Positions 7,911-16,370 are shown, counted from the first letter of the stretch. The stretch: DNA of 57,389 nucleotides from Paludibacteraceae bacterium (GCA_017550335.1 JAFZPM010000018.1:1-57389); one strand, 5' to 3'. A program made the numbers and translations. Notes: a model not told the origin generated them from the letters alone.

Positions 7911-8805
7911 TCGATTCGTCGTTTTGGATATTCTTAAACTTGGAGACGGAAAGCACATAAGCGGTTTCCGCAAGCCCTTCAGACTGGTCACGGAACGCGA
8001 CCACCTCCTCCTTGGTCTTCGCAGAGAATGCGGATATGTAGAAATGTTGGTCGATGCCAAGCATCTTCAAAGACTTGTTCTTTTCGGCGTGCAGGTAAGA
8101 AGCGGCGGACTCCTCATCCTGGAAGTCGGCCACAATCAAGTAATAGCCATCCACCGCATCACGGTACGCATCCAGTTCGGACTGCACCTGACTCAACTCC
8201 TTGTTCTTCACGTCCAATTCCCTTTGGAGGGAGTTTTTGGAATTAATCTGAGGCACCATGGAGGCCATATCGGTCTGCGGAGCGTCATTGATAGGCTGCA
8301 CAGTGAAGAAGAGCGCGACAACCGCCACGGCAGCCACCGTCAATGGTTTGAGAACCTTCGAAGCGGAGTTCCCCGTCGTGGAGTTTCCCTTCCGTTGGGA
8401 CTTATCCAGCGCAGGGAAATAAAACTCGTTCAGTCCGAAGGAGTCACCGCAAGCGATCTTCAGGTTCTTCTGAAGGAAAGCCACCTTGCCGGACTTCATC
8501 GTGAAGACGCCGAAGTTAGGGGCGACGAATATACCGTCCTCGCGCAACGCCTTCCACATGGAAGCCACCTCCTCGGAGATCATGCGGTTAGCCTCCTCGA
8601 AGGAGCAGGACTTCGCCGCGGACAGCGCCGTGGCCAAGTCGCCGTCGTTGTGGACGAGCTTCGAGTTATACACCAACTCCTTGCGGGGCGGGAAGAATTT
8701 GCCGTCGACGACTTTAGCCGCACAATCGTTCACCACGAATCCTCCGAATTCAGGGACGATCACGCACTCGCGGCGAGACAACAGATCTATAATGGTTTCG
8801 AACAT
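7894..8805 (-). CDS. HU-CCDC81-like domains, membrane helix and SPOR domain protein
   Basis: 303 residues. Residues 1-~130 match the bacterial HU-CCDC81 pair: an opening IIDLLSRRECVIVPEFGGFV, an HU-like helical region, then GIFVAPNFGVFTMKSGKVAF. Residues ~154-169 form one transmembrane helix (LTVAAVAVVALFFTV), residues ~190-215 a short coiled coil, and ~222-290 a SPOR-like fold (GYYLIVADFQDEESAASYL). SPOR domains bind denuded peptidoglycan, so the predicted topology is cytoplasmic DNA-binding-like head, inner-membrane anchor, periplasmic wall-binding tail. Start 8805 is supported by a -7 element at 8826-8833. In Bacteroidetes such proteins are conserved but poorly described. Confidence 0.8.
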   Translation of the reverse strand: MFETIIDLLSRRECVIVPEFGGFVVNDCAAKVVDGKFFPPRKELVYNSKLVHNDGDLATALSAAKSCSFEEANRMISEEVASMWKALREDGIFVAPNFGVFTMKSGKVAFLQKNLKIACGDSFGLNEFYFPALDKSQRKGNSTTGNSASKVLKPLTVAAVAVVALFFTVQPINDAPQTDMASMVPQINSKNSLQRELDVKNKELSQVQSELDAYRDAVDGYYLIVADFQDEESAASYLHAEKNKSLKMLGIDQHFYISAFSAKTKEEVVAFRDQSEGLAETAYVLSVSKFKNIQNDESNDTGL

Positions 8806-8825
8806 ATCACGAATTTTTAGGAAGA

Positions 8826-8833
8826 CAAAGATA
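8826..8833 (-). promoter_or_regulatory. Putative -7 element of the HU-like/SPOR gene
   Basis: On the minus strand TATCTTTG is an exact TAnnTTTG match, 20 bases upstream of ATG 8805. Predicted leader is about 12-15 bases, which rules out the longer in-frame extension to 8874. Confidence 0.6.
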
Positions 8834-8894
8834 ATAGATTCCACGAGAATCGGTGCACAATCCCCCGAAATCAATGCTAACAGACGGTTGAACA

Positions 8895-8927
8895 GGTTAT
8901 TGATAGGTTATTAACAGGTTGTTAACA
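8895..8927. repeat. Three tandem 11-base repeats, GGTTATTAACA type
   Basis: Units begin at 8895, 8906 and 8917, each starting GGTT and ending in GATA or AACA, with a degenerate unit at 8886 and a GG at 8928. Spacing is one helical turn. They lie 60-100 bases upstream of the -7 element of the HU-like/SPOR gene and could be an operator. Confidence 0.7.
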
Positions 8928-8954
8928 GGAGAGGGCTTCCCGTTGGGGGCAAAC

Positions 8955-9012
8955 GTGTTATGATTTATGATTTAGCTATTTATGTGTTATGATTTACGAT
9001 TTAACTATTTAC
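8955..9012. repeat. Tandem 29-base direct repeat
   Basis: Units 8955-8983 and 8984-9012 differ at three positions; each contains GTGTTATGATTTA. Degenerate pieces of the same sequence (TTACGATTTA, TTTATGATTTACGA) continue to about 9042. The 354-base gap 8806-9159 contains no gene; it holds this repeat, the 11-mers, the promoter at 8826 and the terminator near 9110. Confidence 0.7.
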
Positions 9013-9100
9013 GATTTACTATTGGGGTATTTATGATTTACGACTGAGTATTAAATCATTTACTATTTCAGAGATTCGGGATATGAATTCATCCTATGGT

Positions 9101-9135
9101 ATAAAAAAAGAGCCATTCGACCAGCGAACGGCTCT
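9101..9135 (-). terminator. Rho-independent terminator of the coiled-coil lipoprotein gene
   Basis: Read on the minus strand: AGAGCCGTTCG, loop CTGGT, CGAATGGCTCT (one G-U pair), then seven T. It sits 25 bases past the stop at 9160. Confidence 0.85.
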
Positions 9136-9159
9136 TTCCTATTCGTTAACAACTACGAA

Positions 9160-10005
9160 TTACTTAACTTGGATGACCAATTTCTTAGAAACTGACCAGA
9201 AAGTCTTGTAGTTAGTGATCTTCAAGATCAAGTTCTTGTCATCACCAGGAGACTTAACCAAAGAGTAAGAGTTGGTTGGGTGGTTAGTCAAGATGACAGC
9301 CTTCTTAGCGCCGAGAGGCAACTCCTTGAACTCGCGGATATCAACCTTCGTGCAAAGGCTCTCGTTGATGGTAGCGCCTTGCAAGTTCTTCAATCCTTTC
9401 TCCTTCAAGGTCTTCTTGTTAGCCAAGAAATACCAAGCGGTGTTCAACTCCTCGTCTTGCTGTTGGATAGCGGCCATGTTGGCGTTGTTAACCTCGTTGA
9501 TGGAATCCCTGATGGCAGCGATGCTAGCAACGGTGCTGTCCAAAGAAGCGATCTTGATGTTCTTCTCATCCAATTGAGCCTTCAAATCCTTGATGGTCTT
9601 CTCGCTAGCCTTCAAATCCTTCTGCAAACCAGCAACCAAGCCACGCAAGTAAGGGAGCTTGCCCTCAGCCTTCTTCAAAGCGTTCTCCATAGAGTCAAGC
9701 TTTGAACGGCTGTCTTGGAATGCGCGGTGGATAGACTCGAAGTCCTGTTGGATCTTCTGCTTGCTGTCAGCGTTAACACCCTCTGAACCTTGAGCCTCAT
9801 CCAAGATACCCAACTCAGTTTGCTTAATGTTCCTCAAGTTGGATTGAACCTCAGTGATAAGAGCAAAATAGCTGTTCATCTTTTGCTCGTTCATCTCATT
9901 CACCTGTTGGAGTGAATCAACCTGTTGCGTCAAAGCATCAATTTTGTCTTGGTTACAAGACACTGCGAATAATGCAACGAATGCACCTAAAACTACTTTT
10001 TTCAT
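9160..10005 (-). CDS. Coiled-coil lipoprotein, Cbp1-like
   Basis: 281 residues. Signal peptide with lipobox AVSC (Cys17 lipidated). Residues ~20-180 are almost continuous heptad-type coiled coil (IDALTQQVDSLQQVNEMNEQ and similar), followed by a ~90-residue globular C-terminus (CTKVDIREFKELPLGAKKAV onward). The layout matches the Bacteroidales lipoproteins annotated as the Cbp1 collagen-binding family; adhesion is not demonstrable here. Four D-S/T-hydrophobic sites (DSL, DSM, DST, DSI) fit the general Bacteroides O-glycosylation motif. It has its own strong terminator. It is downstream of rsmI by 33 bases, but its codon use looks like a highly expressed gene, so a separate promoter is likely. 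Confidence 0.7.
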   Translation of the reverse strand: MKKVVLGAFVALFAVSCNQDKIDALTQQVDSLQQVNEMNEQKMNSYFALITEVQSNLRNIKQTELGILDEAQGSEGVNADSKQKIQQDFESIHRAFQDSRSKLDSMENALKKAEGKLPYLRGLVAGLQKDLKASEKTIKDLKAQLDEKNIKIASLDSTVASIAAIRDSINEVNNANMAAIQQQDEELNTAWYFLANKKTLKEKGLKNLQGATINESLCTKVDIREFKELPLGAKKAVILTNHPTNSYSLVKSPGDDKNLILKITNYKTFWSVSKKLVIQVK

Positions 10006-10038
10006 TCTGTTTAAATTTAAATTTATAATAAAAAATAA

Positions 10039-10755
10039 TTACTCTTCAACATTCTTTTTATTATCGTTCTTATCGTTAGGCTTTCCAGCCAGCACAATCA
10101 CAATCTCTCCTTTGGGCTCGTGTTCCTTGAAATAATCGCGCACCTCCTCGACCGTTCCTCTGACGGTCTCTTCGTGCAACTTGGATATCTCGCGGGATAC
10201 CGACACACGACGATGCGGCCCCATCACCTCCATGAATTGTTCCAATGTCTTCACCAGACGGAAAGGAGACTCATATACAATCATTGTCCGGCGTTCCTCC
10301 GCCAGCTCCTTCAGTTTCGTCTGCCGTCCCTTCTTCTGGGGCAAGAAGCCCTCGAAACAGAACCTGTCGTTCGGCAGACCCGAGTCGACCAAAGCCGGCA
10401 CGAAGGCCGTCGGACCCGGCAAGCATTCCACCTCCACGCCAGCCTCCACGCATGCGCGCACCAGCAGGAAACCCGGATCGGAGATCGCAGGTGTACCCGC
10501 ATCGGAGACCAACGCTATCGTCTCGCCACCCCTCAACCGCTCAACCACAGACTCGGTAGTCTGATGCTCATTGAACTTATGGTGGGAGAACATTTTCTTC
10601 TCTATTTCAAAATGCTTGAGCAACACGCTTGTTGTCCTTGTATCTTCCGCTAGGATCAGGTCCACTTCCTTCAATATTCTGACCGCCCTAAACGTCATAT
10701 CCTCCAAATTGCCCACGGGGGTAGGCACGAGGTAAAGTTTCCCAGTGTTTTTCAT
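10039..10755 (-). CDS. rsmI: 16S rRNA (cytidine1402-2'-O)-methyltransferase RsmI
   Basis: SAM-dependent tetrapyrrole-methylase-fold enzyme that 2'-O-methylates C1402 in the ribosomal decoding centre. 238 residues. Diagnostic segments: LYLVPTPVGNLEDMTFRAV at the N-terminus, LAEDTRTTSVLLKHF, the glycine-rich ALVSDAGTPAISDPG loop (around residue 85), LPGPTAFVPALVDSGLP, and GEIVIVLAGK near the end. This is shorter than the E. coli protein (~286) because the C-terminal extension is absent, as is usual in Bacteroidetes. ATG 10755 overlaps the upstream gene's stop by 4 bases (ATGA), implying translational coupling. Confidence 0.93.
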   Translation of the reverse strand: MKNTGKLYLVPTPVGNLEDMTFRAVRILKEVDLILAEDTRTTSVLLKHFEIEKKMFSHHKFNEHQTTESVVERLRGGETIALVSDAGTPAISDPGFLLVRACVEAGVEVECLPGPTAFVPALVDSGLPNDRFCFEGFLPQKKGRQTKLKELAEERRTMIVYESPFRLVKTLEQFMEVMGPHRRVSVSREISKLHEETVRGTVEEVRDYFKEHEPKGEIVIVLAGKPNDKNDNKKNVEE

Positions 10756-11546
10756 GAAAACCTATCCTCCAGCAATCTCATGAAGTCCGACACGGCCTCA
10801 TCCGCCTCGTCCCACGAGAAATTCCACTTCACGTAATCCTTCGCCTCCTGTAGGTTGTCCATGGCATCCAACGCCGCGATGGTCGACGTCATCAGATCGG
10901 CGTCACCGCCGAAGAGCTCATTCAGGTAACGAATACGGTCATTCAATGTGATAGCCTTCTTGATAGACTGGACGAAACGGCTTTCCACACGCCTCGACGA
11001 CCGATTGGCATCCAACACCGTGCGAACACTGCCCGCATCCGGGACATGGTTCTTAACCTCCGGGCGGACGACCACATCACGTTTCCCCTGAGGTATTCCG
11101 GCGTTATTTCTTGCAGGTACCGCCTCCTCTTTCATCACAGGAGACTTCGCTGACTGATATTCAACCTCTTCCACCACATTCTCCAGACGTTTCTCCTCCC
11201 TGGCCACTGCCTTGGGAGCTTCCTGAACAGGCTTCGTCTCCACCACGACAGGCTTCACCTCCTCCCTCGGAGCCTCTTCCCGCCGTTCTTCCAACACCGG
11301 TTGGCTGACGACTGGCTCAACCACAGGAGCCACTGGCTGGACTGGTTCGACCGCCACACGGGCCGACGCCTCCGCTTTCTGACAAGACTCCAGCATCTCA
11401 ATCCTCTGCAATAACGAAGACGCTTTACCCTTCGCCAAGCTTAAAACGGACGCGGGGACACTAGCCATCTCCGTCATTCCGCTGCATAATAGCGAAAGTT
11501 CCTTCACATCTTCTGATATTAGACTCATCAAATCCTTACTGTCCAT
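10752..11546 (-). CDS. Conserved protein of unknown function with V/P/E-rich linker
   Basis: 264 residues, cytoplasmic by appearance. An N-terminal ~50-residue helical region (SEDVKELSLLCSGMTEMASV) is joined by a low-complexity Val/Pro/Glu/Lys linker (about residues 65-150) to a ~80-residue conserved-looking helical C-terminus: FVQSIKKAITLNDRIRYLNE, FGGDADLMTSTIAALD, AKDYVKWNFSWDEADEAV. I do not recognise a named domain; this arrangement is seen next to rsmI in other Bacteroidales. It overlaps rsmI by 4 bases. Confidence 0.7.
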   Translation of the reverse strand: MDSKDLMSLISEDVKELSLLCSGMTEMASVPASVLSLAKGKASSLLQRIEMLESCQKAEASARVAVEPVQPVAPVVEPVVSQPVLEERREEAPREEVKPVVVETKPVQEAPKAVAREEKRLENVVEEVEYQSAKSPVMKEEAVPARNNAGIPQGKRDVVVRPEVKNHVPDAGSVRTVLDANRSSRRVESRFVQSIKKAITLNDRIRYLNELFGGDADLMTSTIAALDAMDNLQEAKDYVKWNFSWDEADEAVSDFMRLLEDRFS

Positions 11547-11610
11547 ACGCTCTGTCTAGAAATTTTTCTTTTCAGTCCCCAAAACCTTCACGAATTTATG
11601 AGAAACTCTG

Positions 11611-11618
11611 TATATTTG
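11611..11618 (+). promoter_or_regulatory. Putative -7 promoter element of the permease-prmC-recX-CPBP operon
   Basis: TATATTTG followed by C is an exact TAnnTTTG match, 66 bases before ATG 11684. No TTTG at -33 was found. Confidence 0.55.
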
Positions 11619-11683
11619 CAAATAACCGCGTAAAGGTATAAAAAAACTTTACCAAACGTACCAATTTGATTTCATTTTTTGTG

Positions 11684-12817
11684 ATGAACACACCATTTTC
11701 GAAACCTTTCACCTTAGATAGAACCGTCAGGACATTGATGGTCATCGGACTAATCGCCGGCATCATATTGTTAATCAGATATTTGAGTCCAGTACTCGTC
11801 CCTTTCTGTCTCGCATGGCTCCTGGCCTACCTGATTTACCCTATCGTCTATTTCATCCAAAAAAAATTGAGAGTGGGCAACAAAAGCGTCTCCATTCTCC
11901 TCGCTTTACTCTCCGTGGGAGCCCTGATCTCCTTCCTGATCTACTTTTTCGCACCCCAATTCGCGGAGGAAGCGGTGAAACTGAAGAACTTCGTGGTCGA
12001 ATATTCCATCAGCAACAATGACAACGGCATCATCCCTCACAAATGGGAGATCTTCCTGAAGGAATTCATCCGCAACTACAACCTCGCTGAAATAATGGAC
12101 CGTGACGACTTCCTTGACATCGTGAAGAGCGTCTCCCCGCATGTCTGGTCACTCATCACCAGCTCCTTCAACCTCACCTTGAGCATATTCGCCATGCTCA
12201 TCACAGGGATATACCTATTCTTCATCCTCAGGGACTACAGGAAAATCACACAATACTTCAGCGCTCTGACCCCCCCGAAATACAGAACCTTCGCACAAAC
12301 GCTGTACAGGGACATCGAGGAGGGGATGAAACAATACTATAGGGGACAGGCTCTGGTCGCCATATCCGTGGGCATCCTCTACACCACAGGCTTCGTCATC
12401 ATCGACCTGCCTATGGCTCTCACCATGGGTCTCATCATCGGCACACTGAACATGGTCCCGTACCTGCAGGTGATCGGCATCCCGCCTTGCATCCTGCTCG
12501 CGCTCGTGCATGCGGCGGAGACCGGGCACTCCCCTTGGATCCCCCTGCTCTCGCTCCTCGCAGTCTTCGTCATCGTGCAAATCATCCAGGACGGATACCT
12601 CGTCCCTAAAATCATGGGTAAAAGGATGGGCCTCAACGCGGCGGTCATCCTGCTATCCCTCTCCATATTCGGCATGATGTTCGGTATCCTAGGCCTCATC
12701 ATCGCCCTGCCGGCGACTTCCCTGATGATCTCCTACTACAAAAGATACATATTGTCCCGATACTACAGCACCCCGACCAACGAGACGCAAGAATTCATAG
12801 AGGAGGAAAACCAATGA
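11684..12817 (+). CDS. AI-2E/PerM-family transporter
   Basis: 377 residues. Typical family order: two N-terminal membrane helices (MVIGLIAGIILLIRYLSPVL and PFCLAWLLAYLIYPI), a third, a soluble helical segment, then a C-terminal bundle with the signature MGLIIGTLNMVPYLQVIGIPP and a long IIQDGYLVPKIMGKRMGLNA loop. Members include putative exporters and sodium/proton antiporters, so export of autoinducer-2 is not implied. The in-frame TTG at 11666 is less likely than ATG 11684. Its stop overlaps the prmC start by 4 bases. Confidence 0.87.
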   Translation: MNTPFSKPFTLDRTVRTLMVIGLIAGIILLIRYLSPVLVPFCLAWLLAYLIYPIVYFIQKKLRVGNKSVSILLALLSVGALISFLIYFFAPQFAEEAVKLKNFVVEYSISNNDNGIIPHKWEIFLKEFIRNYNLAEIMDRDDFLDIVKSVSPHVWSLITSSFNLTLSIFAMLITGIYLFFILRDYRKITQYFSALTPPKYRTFAQTLYRDIEEGMKQYYRGQALVAISVGILYTTGFVIIDLPMALTMGLIIGTLNMVPYLQVIGIPPCILLALVHAAETGHSPWIPLLSLLAVFVIVQIIQDGYLVPKIMGKRMGLNAAVILLSLSIFGMMFGILGLIIALPATSLMISYYKRYILSRYYSTPTNETQEFIEEENQ

Positions 12818-13656
12818 ACAACGCATGGATCAACCGCATCGTAGAGGTGCTGACCGAGGAATACCCGGAACGGGAGGCGAAGAACATCGCTTACATCACA
12901 CTGCAACACGTCTGCGGATGCAGCATGGTGGACCTCCTCATGGGCAAACACGATTACCTGACCGAGGAACAAGAATCCCAAATGGAAGGCATCCTCAAAA
13001 GGCTCTCCGAAAGGGAACCTATCCAATACATCCTCGGCGAAGGGGAATTCCACGGACTCACCTTCGAAGTGAACCAACACGTGCTGATTCCTCGTCCGGA
13101 GACGGCGGAGCTGGTGAACTGGATCTGCGACGACTTCGGAGACAAAAACGCTTCGTTCCTAGACGTCGGGACGGGCAGCGGATGCATCGCCATCACCCTG
13201 AAATACCTGAACGCCTTGTTCGACGCCAACGCGACCGACATCTCCCCGCTCGCCCTGAACACCGCCATGCGGAACGCGAAAAGGCTCTGCACAGACGTGA
13301 GTTTCATCATAGACGACATACTGCACCCACAGACAGAGTTCGAACCGTTGGACTTCATCGTAAGCAATCCTCCATACATCACGGAAGGAGAGAAAACCCA
13401 AATGAGACAGAACGTGCTGGACTACGAGCCTCACTCCGCCCTCTTCGTCGAGGGGGAAGACCCGCTGCTCTTCTACCGCGCCATCGCGGACTACGGTCTC
13501 TCCCATCTGAAAAACAACGGATTCCTCTACTTCGAGATCAACGAACAGTTCGGCAAGGAGATCCAACAAATGCTGGAGGACCATGGCTACAAGGAGGTCG
13601 TCATAAAAGAGGATATGGAAGGCAAAGAAAGAATGGTGAGATGCAAAAAGAGATAA
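12814..13656 (+). CDS. prmC: Peptide chain release factor N5-glutamine methyltransferase
   Basis: PrmC (HemK) methylates the glutamine of the GGQ motif in release factors RF1/RF2 using SAM. 280 residues, normal length. An N-terminal helical domain (residues 1-~90) with PIQYILGEGEFHGLTFEV is followed by the catalytic Rossmann fold: LIPRPETAELV, DVGTGSGCIA (117-126) for SAM, and the N185-PPY188 motif that binds the substrate glutamine. The start overlaps the permease gene by 4 bases and the 3' end overlaps recX by 16 bases. Confidence 0.95.
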   Translation: MNNAWINRIVEVLTEEYPEREAKNIAYITLQHVCGCSMVDLLMGKHDYLTEEQESQMEGILKRLSEREPIQYILGEGEFHGLTFEVNQHVLIPRPETAELVNWICDDFGDKNASFLDVGTGSGCIAITLKYLNALFDANATDISPLALNTAMRNAKRLCTDVSFIIDDILHPQTEFEPLDFIVSNPPYITEGEKTQMRQNVLDYEPHSALFVEGEDPLLFYRAIADYGLSHLKNNGFLYFEINEQFGKEIQQMLEDHGYKEVVIKEDMEGKERMVRCKKR

Positions 13657-14153
13657 CATACGAACAGGCCAAGTCCAAACTGGAGGCGCTTTGCTCCCAA
13701 AGGGAACTCTGCGAGAAGGATGTGCGGGACCGCCTGCAACGCTGGGGCGTCGACAACGACGAGGGCGACAGGATCGTCAAACACCTCATCCAGGAACGGT
13801 ACGTGGACGACGCCCGTTTCGCCCGTTTCTTCGCGAAGGATAAGCACAACCTCTCCCATTGGGGGAAGACGAAGATCACCTTCGAACTACGAAGCCGCAA
13901 AATACCCTCCGCCATCATCGAGGAGGCCATCGCGCAAATACCTGAAGAGGGCTACGAGGAGCAATTGGAAGAGATGCTCGTGAAAAAAAGGAAGAGCATC
14001 AAGGCCGGCAAACCCTACGAGATAGGCGCCAAACTGATCCGCTTCGGTCTCTCCAGAGGGTATGAGAGCAGACTTGTCATCGATACAGTAAAAAAAATCA
14101 TCAAAACAGATAACGACACATCAGATTATGAATTTGAATTGGATAACATTTAA
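13641..14153 (+). CDS. recX: Regulatory protein RecX
   Basis: RecX-type modulator of RecA filaments, 170 residues from ATG 13641. Three tandem three-helix repeats typical of the family can be seen: ALCSQRELCEKDVRDRLQRW, YVDDARFARFFAKDKH with NLSHWGKTKITFELRSRKIP, and the C-terminal AKLIRFGLSRGYESRLVIDT. It overlaps prmC by 16 bases and the following protease by 26 bases; a frame open upstream through prmC is only the prmC sequence read out of frame. No recA is present in the window. Confidence 0.92.
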   Translation: MQKEITYEQAKSKLEALCSQRELCEKDVRDRLQRWGVDNDEGDRIVKHLIQERYVDDARFARFFAKDKHNLSHWGKTKITFELRSRKIPSAIIEEAIAQIPEEGYEEQLEEMLVKKRKSIKAGKPYEIGAKLIRFGLSRGYESRLVIDTVKKIIKTDNDTSDYEFELDNI

Positions 14154-15039
14154 GGGAATGTTCGCGGATAGTCCGCTGTGGAAGAAAGTCATTTTATTCA
14201 TCTTCCTACTCATATTTTGCACAGTCACCCTGACTTCATTAAGCATGCTGATCTCCCATGTGGCGGGTTGGAACCCCAATAGCATAGAAGATCTAAAGGT
14301 AAAACAACTGATGTCTTCGTCAGGAATGTTCATCCTCGGTCCAGCCCTCTTCGTATACTTGACGAAGAAAGAACCTGAGGATTACTGTCTGTTGAAATTG
14401 GTCGATCCAAGAATCATTTTCTTAAGCATATTGGCAATCTGCACGGTCTATCCTTTCATCTCGGTCACCGCCTCATGGAACGAAGGGATGCACCTGCCTG
14501 AGGCCTTGCAAGGCGTGGAGAGATGGATGAAGGAATCCGAAGAGTTGTTGAAGGACACCACATTGCAGATGCTAGAATCAAGTAGCATTCCCCAACTCAT
14601 TTTCAATCTGATCGTCATCGCTCTGATACCCGCCATCGGGGAGGAGCTGACATTCCGTGGCGTAATCCAACAAAGCCTTGCGAAACACCTCAAGAACGAA
14701 CACGTGGCCGTATGGCTAGCTGCGACGCTCTTCAGCGCCATCCACCTGCAGTTCTTCGGATTCTTCCCCAGGCTACTACTCGGTGTGTTGCTTGGCTATA
14801 TATTCCTCTACGGGAAGAGCCTGATAGCCTCGATCTTCTGCCACTTCATGAATAACGCGATCATCATCATCTACGCCTATGTGAGCGACCCCAAGACCGC
14901 ATTGGACTCCGAATCATCCCTCAACATGACACACGGCACCATCGCGGCCAGCGTCCTATTGCTGGTCGTGACATTCTTCATCCTGACGAGGATTAATCAC
15001 ATCAATAACAAAGCGGAAAGTAAGAAGTCGGAGAAATAA
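14128..15039 (+). CDS. CPBP (CAAX/Abi) family intramembrane metalloprotease
   Basis: 303 residues with about eight membrane helices. The CPBP motifs are complete: GEELTFRGVIQQSL (motif 1, EExxxR), SAIHLQFFGFFPRLLLGVLLG (motif 2 histidine) and FCHFMNNA (motif 3). The family includes CAAX-type proteases and uncharacterised bacterial members. Start 14128 overlaps recX by 26 bases; ATG 14158, just after the recX stop, is a reasonable alternative. Last gene of the operon, convergent with folE 9 bases away. Confidence 0.88.
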   Translation: MNLNWITFKGMFADSPLWKKVILFIFLLIFCTVTLTSLSMLISHVAGWNPNSIEDLKVKQLMSSSGMFILGPALFVYLTKKEPEDYCLLKLVDPRIIFLSILAICTVYPFISVTASWNEGMHLPEALQGVERWMKESEELLKDTTLQMLESSSIPQLIFNLIVIALIPAIGEELTFRGVIQQSLAKHLKNEHVAVWLAATLFSAIHLQFFGFFPRLLLGVLLGYIFLYGKSLIASIFCHFMNNAIIIIYAYVSDPKTALDSESSLNMTHGTIAASVLLLVVTFFILTRINHINNKAESKKSEK

Positions 15040-15048
15040 GCGACTTAA

Positions 15049-15657
15049 TCACTTGCCCAACAGGTTCATGAACTCCTCGCGGGTCTTGGCTGTGTTGAAC
15101 GCACCCGTGAAGTCGGACGTGGTGGTGATGGAATGCATCTTCTCCACGCCACGCATCTGCATGCACATGTGCTGCGCCTCGATGACGACCATGACACCCA
15201 TTGGGTTCAACGTCTCCTGAATGCAGTCCTTGATCTGAGTGGTGAGACGCTCTTGTATCTGCAAACGGCGGGAAAGAATCTCCACAACGCGGGCGATCTT
15301 GCTCAACCCGGTAATCTTCTTGTCAGGTATATATGCCACGTGCGCCTTGCCGAAGAAAGGCAATAGGTGATGTTCACATAAAGAATAGAAATCGATATCC
15401 TTTACGATGACCATCTGCTTGTAATCCTCCTCAAACACAGCGGATTCCAAAACCTCACGAGGGTCTATCTTATAACCATAGGTCATGAACTGCATGGCCT
15501 TAGCGACACGTTCGGGCGTCTTCCTCAACCCCTCTCGGTTCACGTCCTCTCCGATCAGGGTGATCGCCTCCGCATACAGAGGAGCCAACTTCTCCGTAAG
15601 GCTCTTGCTTGGGTATCTTGCGATTTCCCAAGGCTTTATTTGCAAATCGTCGTTCAT
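15049..15657 (-). CDS. folE: GTP cyclohydrolase I
   Basis: Converts GTP to 7,8-dihydroneopterin triphosphate, the first step of tetrahydrofolate (and queuosine) synthesis. 202 residues. Zinc and active-site segments are visible: [20 protein letters not shown] (zinc Cys and His), [20 protein letters not shown], and ML-type [10 protein letters not shown] with the second zinc cysteine. The N-terminal [20 protein letters not shown] helix is standard. It starts 9 bases after the SPOR protein stop and probably shares its promoter at 16190-16197. Confidence 0.95.
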   Translation of the reverse strand: MNDDLQIKPWEIARYPSKSLTEKLAPLYAEAITLIGEDVNREGLRKTPERVAKAMQFMTYGYKIDPREVLESAVFEEDYKQMVIVKDIDFYSLCEHHLLPFFGKAHVAYIPDKKITGLSKIARVVEILSRRLQIQERLTTQIKDCIQETLNPMGVMVVIEAQHMCMQMRGVEKMHSITTTSDFTGAFNTAKTREEFMNLLGK

Positions 15658-15666
15658 ATTCTTTTA

Positions 15667-16170
15667 TTACTTTTCGAGACGGACATCACGGGCCTCATCA
15701 TCGACCACGAATACCTCTCCCGTCATTTCCGGGAATTCAGACAATATGTTCTGGGCAAATACCATCGCCTCCGTCTGCACACGGAAATCGCCCAAGCGCA
15801 ATTTCCAGAATGGAGATGAGAAAGTGAGGTAGGAGGTGACATCTGGATATTTCACCTTTATCTTCTTTTCTCGTTCCAATGCCTCTACCTTGGATTTCTT
15901 CGGAAGATTCCCCATATAGACCTGAACCCGATACCCGGAATAAGTCACATGCGTTTTGTCATCATTAACGGATAATTTCTTCCGCATCAAGGACTTCATC
16001 TTCGGATCCTGCTTTATCACCACCTTTCCACTCCCCGCAGGGGTCTTGGACAATGTCTCGAACACATCCGTGTAAGGCTTCTTATTCGAGGATTTGGTCG
16101 TCTGGGCGCAAAGAGTCAAGCTCAAACCACAAGCGGCTGTCAAAAGAAGAATTTTATGCCACATATACAT
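15667..16170 (-). CDS. Exported SPOR-domain protein
   Basis: 167 residues from ATG 16170 (ATG 16164 also possible). Signal peptide MWHKILLLTAACGLSLTLCAQ, a basic linker, then a C-terminal SPOR-like domain: VTYSGYRVQVYMGN, ALEREKKIKVKYPDVTSYL and FWKLRLGDFRVQTEAMVFAQ. Such short SPOR proteins bind septal peptidoglycan. A perfect promoter (TTTG-N20-TATTTTTG) at 16190-16221 fixes the start and makes this the first gene of a SPOR-folE unit. Confidence 0.82.
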   Translation of the reverse strand: MYMWHKILLLTAACGLSLTLCAQTTKSSNKKPYTDVFETLSKTPAGSGKVVIKQDPKMKSLMRKKLSVNDDKTHVTYSGYRVQVYMGNLPKKSKVEALEREKKIKVKYPDVTSYLTFSSPFWKLRLGDFRVQTEAMVFAQNILSEFPEMTGEVFVVDDEARDVRLEK

Positions 16171-16189
16171 TTTCAATTTAAATCCGACA

Positions 16190-16221
16190 CAAAAATACAT
16201 AATCTTATTCAAAAACGCAAA
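16190..16221 (-). promoter_or_regulatory. Complete sigma-ABfr-type promoter (SPOR-folE)
   Basis: On the minus strand: TTTG (16221-16218), 20-base spacer, TATTTTTG (16197-16190). Both elements match the Bacteroidetes consensus. Predicted leader is about 14-20 bases. Confidence 0.7.
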
Positions 16222-16275
16222 AAACATTAAAGCCCTCCATTCCTTCCCGCCCCTCCTCCGTTCCGTCTCTTCTAT

Positions 16276-16370
16276 GTTCCGTTCCTTCCCCGGGGATTCC
16301 ATCCCCGCCCCTCCCTTTCCTCCCTCTCCCCTCCGTTCCGTCCCTTATGCGGGAATTCTATTCCCTCCCC
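16276..16370. repeat. Degenerate REP copies upstream of the RAYT gene
   Basis: Two copies of the GTTCCGT...hairpin unit: 16276-16311 (arms GGGGAT/ATCCCC) and 16335-16370 (GCGGGAAT with a damaged right arm ATTCCCTC). A truncated GTTCCGTCTCTTC at 16260 and a loose half unit near 16377-16397 flank them. The DNA between is pyrimidine-rich on the plus strand, as in the downstream array. Confidence 0.75.

Noticed and set aside
12825..13640. Long open frame in phase with recX running back through prmC
   Set aside because: It is prmC read in another frame; its translation is low-complexity Arg/His/Gly-rich. recX starts at ATG 13641.
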